The notes under the pieces are model-generated. The model was not told where the DNA came from. It ran no database searches and saw nothing but the letters and a program-made list of their open reading frames with translations. A stretch of 5,535 nt of DNA, from NCBI GenBank assembly GCA_030039575.1, contig JASHVH010000178.1, positions 1 to 5,535 on the forward strand. Direction: 5' to 3'. The stretch comes from Acidimicrobiales bacterium (lineage in GTDB: Bacteria; Actinomycetota; Acidimicrobiia; Acidimicrobiales; Palsa-688). The position numbers and the translations under genes were made by a program. Below are positions 1-4,866 of the stretch, piece after piece (the first letter of the stretch is position 1; each line of letters starts with the position of its first letter).

Positions 1-740
1 ACGACCGTGGTGGCGGTGCCGGCGACCACGTCCATCAAGTAGTGGTTGGCGGTGGCCATGACCACCCAGGCCGTGCTGAGCGGGTAGGCGATGCCAAAGG
101 CCAACGCCGCCCGGCGCCAGGGCCCCACACTGGCCAGCCTCCAGACGACCAATGAGCACCACACCGCCCAGGCCAGGTGCATGGACGGCATGGCCGCCAG
201 TTGGTCGGCATGGGAGATCAAGGTGTTGTGCCAGGAACCAAGCCCGCCCACTTTCTCCACAATGTCGGTAAAGCCGGGCAACATCCGCGGTGGGGCGACG
301 GGGTACAACCAAAAAACGGTGAAACCGATCAGGTTGGCCAGGACGAGGTCGTTGCGGAGGGGCCTGTATATGTCCGGGCGGCGCCACCATATCCACGCGG
401 CCAGGCCGAGGGTAACGCCGAAAATGGCGTTGTCGTAGAAATCGGACGAAATGTAGGCGAGCACGTAATGGTGCGTAAGCCAATTGTCGAGGTAGTGCTC
501 GGGCGATATGTGGAGCCGCTCCTCGAAGGAAAGGATGCCCTGCCCATTGCGCAATGCCTGGTCAAGGCGGAGGGGGGCCAGGTTTTGCAACCAATCGTAG
601 ATCCAGCCCAAGAACGCGATCACGGCCAGTTCCACCACCAATGGGCTGCGCCTGGCATTGAGGCCCGGGGCTGCTGGCGCTGGTGCTGATGTACCGCGGC
701 CGGGCGGGAAAGCCAGCTCCTGTTCCTCCGCGACCGACAT
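1..740 (-). CDS. PAP2-superfamily (Aur1/inositolphosphotransferase-like) integral membrane protein, C-terminus outside the window
   Basis: Seen: 246 residues are readable before the window edge. A polar Pro/Ala-rich N-terminus (1-32) is followed by hydrophobic segments near 33-50, 105-119, 133-148, 187-203 and 210-230. Motifs of the PAP2_3/Aur1 subgroup appear in order: YPVAPPRMLPGF (146-157), AMPSMHLAW (183-191, catalytic-type His188) and ATANHYLMDVVAG (229-241, His233 and Asp237). Known: this fold catalyses phosphate-ester hydrolysis or phospho-headgroup transfer at a membrane face, using a His nucleophile assisted by a second His-Asp pair. The exact substrate (lipid phosphate, inositol lipid or other) cannot be read from sequence. 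ATG at 740 is chosen because an in-frame stop lies at 827-825 and a TAAACT -10-like box sits 8 nt upstream; TTG at 749 is the only nearby alternative. It is divergent from dtd. The family is secure; the specific function is not. Confidence 0.88.
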   Translation of the reverse strand, partial: MSVAEEQELAFPPGRGTSAPAPAAPGLNARRSPLVVELAVIAFLGWIYDWLQNLAPLRLDQALRNGQGILSFEERLHISPEHYLDNWLTHHYVLAYISSDFYDNAIFGVTLGLAAWIWWRRPDIYRPLRNDLVLANLIGFTVFWLYPVAPPRMLPGFTDIVEKVGGLGSWHNTLISHADQLAAMPSMHLAWAVWCSLVVWRLASVGPWRRAALAFGIAYPLSTAWVVMATANHYLMDVVAGTATTV

Positions 741-748
741 GGCGGCCA

Positions 749-754
749 AGTTTA
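749..754 (-). promoter_or_regulatory. Candidate -10 box (TAAACT) for the PAP2 gene
   Basis: On the minus strand TAAACT matches the actinobacterial TAnnnT consensus and ends 8 nt before the ATG at 740. Transcription would therefore start at or within a base or two of the start codon. There is no purine-rich Shine-Dalgarno stretch in between and no convincing -35. The call rests on the same spacing recurring at three other starts in the window. Confidence 0.45.
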
Positions 755-858
755 GGGTGCGCCAAAGCGCCAACCGGTACCCGCGGCAACGACGAGGGAC
801 GGGGCACCGTCTCTGGAGGCGGCATTAAGCCCCGAACCGCCCCCTCCGCTGTCCGAAT

Positions 859-864
859 TATGAT
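859..864 (+). promoter_or_regulatory. Candidate -10 box (TATGAT) giving a leaderless dtd mRNA
   Basis: TATGAT differs from the TATAAT consensus at one base and ends 7 nt before the ATG at 872. That is the usual distance from a -10 box to the transcription start, so the mRNA probably begins at the start codon. No Shine-Dalgarno site precedes the ATG. The earlier in-frame ATG at 860 lies inside this box and so would not be transcribed. No good -35 is visible. Confidence 0.5.
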
Positions 865-871
865 TCGCGCC

Positions 872-1309
872 ATGCGTGGCCTGGTGCAAAGGGTTTCAGA
901 GGCGTCGGTGAGCGTCGACGGGGAGGTAGTGGGGAGGATCGGGCTTGGCGTGTGCGCGCTGGTGGGCGTCGGGTTGCAGGACGACCAGGCCTCGGCGGAC
1001 CGTCTGGCGGCGAAGATCTGGCAACTGCGGCTCTTCCCAGATGCAGGAGGGAACCTCAACCGTTCGGCGGCCGAATTGGGCCTCGCAGTGCTGGTTATCA
1101 GCCAGTTCACCCTCTACGCGGACACGAGCAGGGGGCGGCGGCCGTCCTTCGTCAAGGCCGCGCCCCCTGAGGTGGCTAATGCTCTGGTCGACCGGGTGGT
1201 GGACCAGTTGCGGTCGGCCGGCGCCGAAGTGGCCACGGGACGCTTCGGGGCCATGATGCGAGTCAGTTTGGTAAACGAAGGCCCAGTCACGATAATGCTC
1301 GAGACGTGA
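872..1309 (+). CDS. dtd: D-aminoacyl-tRNA deacylase (Dtd)
   Basis: Role (family knowledge): a cytoplasmic homodimeric proofreading enzyme that hydrolyses D-amino acids, and glycine from mischarged tRNA-Ala, from tRNAs. It acts through RNA 2'-OH chemistry and uses a cross-subunit Gly-cisPro motif for chiral selection. Seen: 145 residues, the same length as the E. coli protein. The N-terminus MRGLVQRVSEASV is typical of the family. Both signature motifs are intact: SQFTLYADT (77-85, with Thr80) and NEGPVT (135-140, Gly137-Pro138). RGRRPSF (87-93) is also conserved. The start at 872 is preferred over the in-frame ATG at 860, because the family begins here and 860 falls inside the probable -10 box. 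It is monocistronic or the first gene of a short transcript; the next gene has its own promoter. No defect is visible. Confidence 0.96.
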   Translation: MRGLVQRVSEASVSVDGEVVGRIGLGVCALVGVGLQDDQASADRLAAKIWQLRLFPDAGGNLNRSAAELGLAVLVISQFTLYADTSRGRRPSFVKAAPPEVANALVDRVVDQLRSAGAEVATGRFGAMMRVSLVNEGPVTIMLET

Positions 1310-1313
1310 AAGC

Positions 1314-1343
1314 TTGACTCGCGAAGGCGGGGCGGGCTAACTT
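1314..1343 (+). promoter_or_regulatory. Sigma70-type promoter upstream of the small membrane protein gene
   Basis: TTGACT (1314-1319) and TAACTT (1338-1343) are separated by 18 bp, a good -35/-10 pair. It starts 5 bp after the dtd stop codon. A start site near 1350 would give a 5' untranslated region of roughly 95 nt before the GTG at 1446. A second, weaker pair, TTGGAG (1346-1351) and TATAAG (1370-1375), overlaps it downstream. Confidence 0.5.
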
Positions 1344-1381
1344 CCTTGGAGTCCAAAGATCCAGTCTTTTATAAGGCCGGA

Positions 1382-1483
1382 ATGGGGCTGTTGCACCGCC
1401 ACCGTCGCCGTTGCGCAGCTGCCTTTGAAAAGGGGAGTTGGTGCTGTGCGAGAGTACTGGTCGTGGTCGCGTCGTGCCCGTGA
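1382..1483 (+). CDS. Possible 33-residue upstream (leader) ORF rich in Arg and Cys
   Basis: ATG at 1382 opens a 33-codon frame that begins MGLLHRHRRRCAAA and later contains a Cys-Cys pair; four of its 33 residues are Cys. It overlaps the start of the next gene in another frame and ends at 1483. An AAGG lies 5 nt before the ATG, and a TATAAG box ends 6 nt before it. Actinobacterial leader peptides of Arg/His/Cys-rich type are known upstream of some genes, but this one lacks their usual HVDLCR core. It may equally be a chance frame in GC-rich DNA. Confidence 0.2.
   Translation: MGLLHRHRRRCAAAFEKGSWCCARVLVVVASCP
1430..1437 (+). promoter_or_regulatory. Ribosome binding site that fixes a GTG start at 1446
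   Basis: AAGGGGAG is a strong Shine-Dalgarno match, 8 nt before GTG at 1446. It is the only clear Shine-Dalgarno site in the window. It lies inside the longer open frame that could begin at TTG 1425, which argues against that earlier start. Confidence 0.65.
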
Positions 1484-1862
1484 GAGGTTAGACGGGCAGC
1501 CACCTTCATCGTCGCCTGGTTACGAGGCGCACGTGACGAGGTCTGCTCAGGCAGTGGCCACCCAACCCAGGGCCCACCTCGACACCTCGGCTCGCCGTCG
1601 GCGCGCCCTCGAACTGGTGCTTGCCATCATGGCGGTGCCGGCGCTGGTCGCTCTGGCCACTGGCTCGAGCACCGCCTGGTGGGTTTTCGTCGGCATGCTG
1701 CCCCTCTTCTGCGTGTACGTGGGCGTCGTTCTTTACGCCCGCCGCCTGCGGGCCGAGCAGGAGATCAACGTGGCTTTCTTTGGCAACGCCAAAGGCGCCG
1801 CCCCCGGCCTGGAGGACGTCTTCGCCGGGACCACCTCCGCCCTGGACGAGATCAGCGCATAG
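1446..1862 (+). CDS. Small membrane protein with two helices, possibly SepX/GlpR-like
   Basis: Seen: 138 residues. A charged, Ser/Pro/Ala-rich cytoplasmic-type N-terminus (1-49) precedes an SARRRR patch (48-53). A tight membrane hairpin follows, with helices near 54-72 and 76-97 separated by TGSST. Then come a basic ARRLRAEQEI segment (98-107) and a short polar tail ending ALDEISA. The RRRR, helix pair, Arg-rich layout resembles the membrane hairpin of actinobacterial divisome proteins of the SepX/GlpR type. Those also carry an N-terminal helix, which is absent here, so the assignment is only suggestive. GTG 1446 is chosen for its Shine-Dalgarno site; TTG 1425 would add seven residues. It has its own promoter after dtd and converges on the SCP-2-like gene. 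It is most likely a lineage-specific inner-membrane protein of unknown role. Confidence 0.75.
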   Translation: MREYWSWSRRARERLDGQPPSSSPGYEAHVTRSAQAVATQPRAHLDTSARRRRALELVLAIMAVPALVALATGSSTAWWVFVGMLPLFCVYVGVVLYARRLRAEQEINVAFFGNAKGAAPGLEDVFAGTTSALDEISA

Positions 1863-1863
1863 G

Positions 1864-1882
1864 GGGAGCGGGTTACGCTCCC
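1864..1882. terminator. Hairpin between convergent genes, terminator-like without a U-tract
   Basis: GGGAGCG (1864-1870) pairs perfectly with CGCTCCC (1876-1882) around a GGTTA loop, starting one base after the stop codon of the plus-strand gene. No T-run follows on either strand. It is placed where both convergent transcripts (ending at 1862 plus and 1905 minus) would need to stop. U-less hairpins of this kind are common in high-GC actinobacteria. Confidence 0.4.
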
Positions 1883-1904
1883 GCGGGGCCCGTCCTGGCG
1901 TAGT

Positions 1905-2390
1905 TCACCCTGCTTCTTTTGACCAAGCTGCCAGCGCCTCGGTGAAGGCGGGCGATGCGCTCCAGGCCAGGATGCGCAACAGCAGGGCGTTATCCCCGCT
2001 GCTTTTCAACCTTCCTCGCATGAAGGCCACGCTCGGGTCGAGTTCGCCCTCCTTGACCAGGCGTGCCTCGCCTGTGCCGATGGTCAAGGTAAGGTCTGCC
2101 TCGCCCTCGTACCCGGGCAGCAGCGGCCCCGGGCCCTCGCTCGACCACTGCACGCCCCATTGCGTGGCCGACTTGCCCTCCTGGCCCCTGTCGGTCCCGC
2201 CGGCTTCGGAGGCCGTCGCTTTGCCTGCAGTACGGGACCGCGACCTCGAGGAGCCGGCCCGGCCCGCCTCTCCTACAACCAGAGTGACCAGGCCAGAGGG
2301 GGCGGAGGCCGTGTCGGCGGGGCCAGTTGGCGCCGCTGCGGTCCCCGCCCGTTTGGCGCCTGGTGCTGATGACCCCGTTGACGTGCTCAT
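1905..2390 (-). CDS. SCP-2 sterol-transfer-like domain protein with a low-complexity insertion
   Basis: Seen: 161 residues. The C-terminal half (about 97-152) reads like a small SCP-2 domain: EADLTLTIGTGEARLVKEG, then ELDPSVAFMRGRLKSSGD (116-133), then an amphipathic helix ending ASPAFTEAL. The N-terminal 32 residues are Ser/Ala/Pro/Thr-rich. A probable beta strand, GLVTLVVG (33-40), is separated from the next, ATQWGVQW (75-82), by about 34 Ser/Arg/Gly-rich residues. Known: SCP-2 domains bind hydrophobic ligands such as acyl chains or sterols in a cleft, and many small bacterial members have no assigned ligand. The ATG at 2390 overlaps the mca stop codon as ATGA, so it is probably translated by coupling from mca and belongs to that operon. 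The domain assignment is good; the ligand and role are unknown. Confidence 0.82.
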   Translation of the reverse strand: MSTSTGSSAPGAKRAGTAAAPTGPADTASAPSGLVTLVVGEAGRAGSSRSRSRTAGKATASEAGGTDRGQEGKSATQWGVQWSSEGPGPLLPGYEGEADLTLTIGTGEARLVKEGELDPSVAFMRGRLKSSGDNALLLRILAWSASPAFTEALAAWSKEAG

Positions 2391-3262
2391 AGCGTTGCCC
2401 GCTCGCGGATGCCGGCGAACAGGTCGTCTTCAGGGGGCCGTGAGGCCGTGAAATTGTGGGCGAGGTGGTACTCGTCGTAGTGGCCCAGTGCGTCGGCCAC
2501 ATCGGCCGGCAGGCCGAACCAGAAAGGCGAATTGGGGTCCACCTGTGTCTCGTGGGCCAGTAACGCCGCTTCTCTGACCCGCGCCCAAGGCGCGACGTCC
2601 ACGACGGTCGTCACTTCCTCTTGAGGGGCTTCCTTCATCCTCTTTATGCGTTCCTCGCCCCATGGCTGTTCGAGCCCGAGCTCGATGAACTTCTCCGCCA
2701 GCGCGAACATACGCCGTTTCGACCAGAGCATGTAGTACAGCTTCTCCGGCTGCCACTCCGGCCCCGCCTCAGGGAAGGCTTCGGGGTCGCCGGCGGCGTT
2801 GAACGCCGCTAACCCCACTTCATGGGCCTTGATATGGTCGGGGTGCGGGTAGGTCGTTTGGTACCCGGGGTAGATGGCCATTACCTGGGGTTTGACCCGG
2901 CGGACCACCGCCACAAGCCGGGCCGTGGCTTCGTCCAGGGGGGCCTGGGCGAACGATTCGGGCCGGGCGTTCGCCTCGCTGCCTGGCATCCCCGAGTCGC
3001 GGTAACCGAGCATGACCACCTCGTCGTAGCCGATGATCGAAGCAGCCCGTTGCAGCTCCCTGGCCCGTATAGCAGGAAGGTCCTCGACCACCTCCGGCCT
3101 GTTCATAGCCGGGTTCAGGACGTCGCCTTCCTCCCCGCCGGTGCAGGTGACGAGGACACAGCGGGCACCTTCCGAGTGGTACTTGGCCACTGTGCCGGCC
3201 CCCTTTGAGCTCTCGTCGTCAGGGTGGGCATGGACGGTTAGCAGGCAAAGCTCTTCGCTCAT
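2387..3262 (-). CDS. mca: Mycothiol S-conjugate amidase (Mca), PIG-L/LmbE fold
   Basis: Role (family knowledge): a zinc-dependent cytoplasmic amidase that cleaves mycothiol S-conjugates of electrophiles and drugs. It releases a mercapturic-acid-type product for export and GlcN-Ins for mycothiol recycling. Seen: 291 residues, about the family's length. The metal site is AHPDDE (12-17; His13 and Asp16 as ligands, Asp15 as probable general base) with PHPDH (139-143; His143 as third ligand). Features that favour Mca over the paralogue MshB are SSKGAGT (18-24), GEEGDVLNPAM (43-53), EKLYY (173-177) and the C-terminal RPPEDDLFAGI (275-285). ATG 3262 is chosen because the family begins just before the first beta strand and a TATCTT box lies 6 nt upstream. 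An upstream in-frame ATG at 3356 would add an uncharacteristic 31 residues. It is first in an operon with the SCP-2-like gene and divergent from a metallo-hydrolase. Confidence 0.92.
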   Translation of the reverse strand: MSEELCLLTVHAHPDDESSKGAGTVAKYHSEGARCVLVTCTGGEEGDVLNPAMNRPEVVEDLPAIRARELQRAASIIGYDEVVMLGYRDSGMPGSEANARPESFAQAPLDEATARLVAVVRRVKPQVMAIYPGYQTTYPHPDHIKAHEVGLAAFNAAGDPEAFPEAGPEWQPEKLYYMLWSKRRMFALAEKFIELGLEQPWGEERIKRMKEAPQEEVTTVVDVAPWARVREAALLAHETQVDPNSPFWFGLPADVADALGHYDEYHLAHNFTASRPPEDDLFAGIRERATL

Positions 3263-3268
3263 CCCCCC

Positions 3269-3274
3269 AAGATA
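3269..3274 (-). promoter_or_regulatory. Candidate -10 box (TATCTT) for mca
   Basis: On the minus strand TATCTT is followed by six G residues and then the ATG at 3262, so transcription would start at the start codon. The G-run abuts the ATG, too close to serve as a normal Shine-Dalgarno site. No clear -35 is seen. Confidence 0.45.
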
Positions 3275-3340
3275 TGGGTTGACGGGGACAGTAACGCCCT
3301 CCTCGGGGGAACTTGCGCCCTCCAAGCCAAAAACCAAGGC

Positions 3341-3352
3341 TCCCAAGTGGGA
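3341..3352. promoter_or_regulatory. Dyad (TCCCA-AG-TGGGA) near the middle of the mca/hydrolase divergent region
   Basis: Five-base arms flank a 2-bp centre. The symmetry continues imperfectly outward: AACCAAGGC on the left resembles the reverse complement of CATGGCTT on the right. The site lies between the two candidate -10 boxes at 3274 and 3404, so it could bind a dimeric regulator acting on both genes. No family is assigned, and a short dyad can arise by chance. Confidence 0.25.
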
Positions 3353-3403
3353 CATGGCTTCGGCCCCGCCAGTGGTCCTGGGCGGTCCCTGACGACCGTC
3401 GCT

Positions 3404-3409
3404 TACGAT
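3404..3409 (+). promoter_or_regulatory. Candidate -10 box (TACGAT) for the MBL-fold hydrolase
   Basis: TACGAT matches TAnnnT and ends 7 nt before ATG 3417, with no Shine-Dalgarno site between. The earlier in-frame ATG at 3408 overlaps the box, so 3417 is the likelier start. No clear -35 is visible. Confidence 0.45.
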
Positions 3410-3416
3410 GGGCCCG

Positions 3417-4124
3417 ATGGCCGAGGAGCCGTTTTTCCACCAACTGCTGGCCGGCGAGGACTTCGCCGCCGGCGACCAGTTCGCGACCACCATGCGCAAC
3501 CACGTTTACGTGATCGGCGACGGCGCCACCCGTGAGGCGGTGCTGGTCGACCCCGCCTATGACGTCCCCGCCATCCTGGGGTGGCTAGGTGAGGCGGACC
3601 TCCGGCTCAGTGGCGTGCTGGCCACCCATTACCACGCCGACCACGTTGGCGGCGACATATTCGGCGAGCACATCCAGGGTTTGGTGGACTTGCTGGAGCT
3701 GGCCGACGTGCCTGTGCACGTGCAGAAGGACGAGGTGCCGTGGGTGGCCGAAATGACGGGCGCCCCCGTTTCGTCCCTGGTGGCGCACGGCGACGGCGAC
3801 GTCGTCCAGGTTGGTTCCCTCGGGGTGCGCCTGTTGCATACCCCCGGCCACACCCCGGGCAGCCAATGCTTCGTGGCCGGCGACAACCTGGTCACCGGGG
3901 ACACCCTTTTCATCGACGGCTGCGGGCGCACGGACCTGCCAGGAGCCGACCCCGACGAGATGTACACGAGCCTGCAGCGGCTGGCCAGCCTGCCCGGGCG
4001 GCTGGTCCTCTGGCCGGGTCACCACTACTCGCCGGCGGCTTCAGCTCCCCTGGAGGCAGTGAAGCGCACCAACCCCGTCCTGGCCCGGATGAGCCGGGAG
4101 GAGTGGCTCCGGCTTTTCACGTAG
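3417..4124 (+). CDS. Metallo-beta-lactamase-fold hydrolase (glyoxalase-II-like)
   Basis: Seen: 235 residues with a complete binuclear metal site. THYHADHVGG (70-79) supplies His71, His73, Asp75 and His76. HTPGHTPGS (141-149) supplies His145. TGDTLFIDGCGRTDLPG (160-176) supplies the bridging Asp162. WPGHHYS (199-205) supplies His202. The N-terminus contains a typical ATTMRNHVYVIGD strand (23-35). Known: this motif set occurs in hydroxyacylglutathione hydrolases and in the related persulfide dioxygenases, both of which act on thiol adducts. GCGRTD is shared with persulfide dioxygenases, but the iron-type active site cannot be told from sequence alone. Because the gene is divergent from mca in a mycothiol-type organism, a mycothiol thioester or adduct substrate is an attractive inference, not a shown one. 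ATG 3417 is preferred over 3408. No truncation is visible. Confidence 0.9.
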   Translation: MAEEPFFHQLLAGEDFAAGDQFATTMRNHVYVIGDGATREAVLVDPAYDVPAILGWLGEADLRLSGVLATHYHADHVGGDIFGEHIQGLVDLLELADVPVHVQKDEVPWVAEMTGAPVSSLVAHGDGDVVQVGSLGVRLLHTPGHTPGSQCFVAGDNLVTGDTLFIDGCGRTDLPGADPDEMYTSLQRLASLPGRLVLWPGHHYSPAASAPLEAVKRTNPVLARMSREEWLRLFT

Positions 4125-4146
4125 CCTTCGGGGACCTCAGCCCCGT

Positions 4147-4287
4147 GACGGCGGCCTGTTTACAGGGGCGGCGACGGTGAAGACGCACCTGCCTCATGCA
4201 TTTGCCAAGCTCGGCGTGGACGACCGGACCGCGGCGGTGACCACTGCGATCGGGCGAGGCTTGCTCCCGGCCCCTGGAGCCGGCTGA
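4147..4287 (+). pseudogene. C-terminal remnant of a LuxR/NarL-family helix-turn-helix regulator
   Basis: In one frame about 46 codons before the TGA at 4285-4287 read as the second half of a GerE/LuxR DNA-binding domain: GLFTGAATVKTH, then FAKLGVDDRTAAVTTA, then IGRGLL. The recognition helix and the dimer-side helix are both recognisable. The first half of the domain (the usual LTxRExEVL and EIA segments) and any receiver or sensor domain are missing. Going upstream the frame runs through non-family sequence into the 3' end of the hydrolase gene, and no plausible start codon exists. It looks like the tail of a gene whose 5' part was deleted. The conserved frame suggests the loss is fairly recent. 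Expression as a functional peptide is unlikely. Confidence 0.65.
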
Positions 4288-4290
4288 CCC

Positions 4291-4312
4291 CGCTTCTTTG
4301 CCCCCCGAAGCG
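4291..4312. repeat. Small hairpin just after the LuxR remnant
   Basis: CGCTTC (4291-4296) pairs with GAAGCG (4307-4312) around a 10-nt loop, four bases after the remnant's stop codon. It may be the old terminator of the lost gene. The stem is only 6 bp with no T-run, so support is weak. Confidence 0.25.
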
Positions 4313-4346
4313 CTGGCCCAGGAGGTCCCGAGCGGCCGAGCCGGCG

Positions 4347-4375
4347 GCCCCAGGAAATTAGGCCATTTCTGGGGC
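4347..4375. repeat. Hairpin 1 of an intergenic hairpin pair
   Basis: GCCCCAG-G-AAAT (4347-4358) pairs with ATTTCTGGGGC (4365-4375) over 11 bp, with one bulged G at 4354 and a six-base TAGGCC loop. Its right arm is the start of a CTGGGGCTGA copy (4369-4378) that recurs at 4388 and, inverted, at 4421-4430. No U-tract follows on either strand, so it is not an ordinary intrinsic terminator. Confidence 0.55.
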
Positions 4376-4387
4376 TGAGAATGTGTC

Positions 4388-4430
4388 CTGGGGCTGAAAA
4401 GGTAATGGCAACAACGTTTTTCAGCCCCAG
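4388..4430. repeat. Hairpin 2: perfect 13-bp inverted repeat
   Basis: CTGGGGCTGAAAA (4388-4400) pairs perfectly with TTTTCAGCCCCAG (4418-4430) around a 17-nt AT-richer loop. The left arm is a direct repeat of 4369-4378. The element lies in the tail-to-tail gap between plus-strand sequence and the metallopeptidase gene, 37 bp beyond that gene's stop codon, so it would be in that gene's 3' untranslated RNA. No T-run follows on either strand. Repetitive-palindrome (REP-like), transcript-end and protein-binding explanations all remain open. Confidence 0.65.
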
Positions 4431-4467
4431 TAACTGCAAAAAGGTGGAGAGTTGCGGCCGGTCGCCT

Positions 4468-4848
4468 TCACCCCCAGCCCAGCTCGTGCAACCGGGCGTC
4501 GGAAATGCCGAAATGGTGGGCCACTTCGTGGATGACCGTCCGGGTGACGATGTCGACCAGTTCCCATTGGTTCTGAGCGATGCGGCTTATTGGGCCCCGG
4601 AACACCGTTATCCGGTCCGGCATGGCCCCGCCGTAATTCAACGACGACCGCCGGGTCAGGTCTACGCCCTGATAAAGGCCGAGGAGGGTGCCGCGCCGGC
4701 CCCCAAGCTGCTCCAGGGTCGGCCAGTCCTCCACGAACACCGCCACGTTGTCCATGTACCGGCCCAGTTCCTCGGGGATCTGGTCGAGGGCGTCCGCCAC
4801 CAGCGCCTCGAACGTCTCCTGGTCGACCTCCTCCATGACGGCCAGCAT
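4468..4848 (-). CDS. Small zincin-like metallopeptidase (HExxH, DUF1025/PF06262-type)
   Basis: Seen: 126 residues, full length for this family of small proteins. The N-terminal helix (QETFEALVADALDQIPEELG, 10-29) and the strand MDNVAVFVED (32-41) are typical. They are followed by LLGLYQGVDLTRR (55-67), PDRITVFRGPI (77-87) and the zinc motif TVIHEVAHHFGISDARLHEL (104-123), with ligands His107 and His111 and catalytic Glu108. Known: the family adopts a minimal zincin fold; proteolytic substrates are mostly unknown. The start could be ATG 4848 or ATG 4836 (MEEVDQETF...); neither has a Shine-Dalgarno site. It follows the MT-A70 gene by 18 bp on the same strand and is probably co-transcribed. No signal peptide is visible, so it should act in the cytoplasm. 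Confidence 0.88.
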   Translation of the reverse strand: MLAVMEEVDQETFEALVADALDQIPEELGRYMDNVAVFVEDWPTLEQLGGRRGTLLGLYQGVDLTRRSSLNYGGAMPDRITVFRGPISRIAQNQWELVDIVTRTVIHEVAHHFGISDARLHELGWG

Positions 4849-4866
4849 GCTAGGCCAAGCAGTTGC

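Noticed and set aside
177..689. Plus-strand open frame of 170 codons across the first part of the window
   Set aside because: It is antisense to the PAP2 gene, which has conserved motifs, and its product is low-complexity with no recognisable domain.
562..1110. Minus-strand open frame of 182 codons overlapping dtd and the PAP2 start
   Set aside because: It crosses dtd antisense and continues into the PAP2 N-terminus in another frame. It has no motifs, and the PAP2 frame is supported by conserved residues.
1621..2451. Plus-strand open frame of 276 codons over the membrane protein and SCP-2 genes
   Set aside because: It overlaps two better-supported genes, is Pro/Ser/Ala-rich and has no start signal. 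It is a composition artefact.
3263..3499. N-terminal extension of mca to an upstream ATG or GTG
   Set aside because: The extra residues are not part of the Mca family, they would overlap the divergent hydrolase's promoter and start, and a -10 box fits the 3262 start.
4129..4145. CGGGG/CCCCG hairpin just after the hydrolase stop codon as a terminator
   Set aside because: Only five base pairs with no T-run; such short GC stems are common by chance in this DNA.
4388..4430. Hairpin 2 as a standard rho-independent terminator
   Set aside because: The stem has A and T runs inside its arms, but no U-tract follows the stem on either strand, and the loop is 17 nt.
4194..4439. Minus-strand 81-codon frame between the hydrolase and metallopeptidase genes
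   Set aside because: It is antisense to the LuxR remnant, spans the hairpin arms and has no recognisable motif or start signal.
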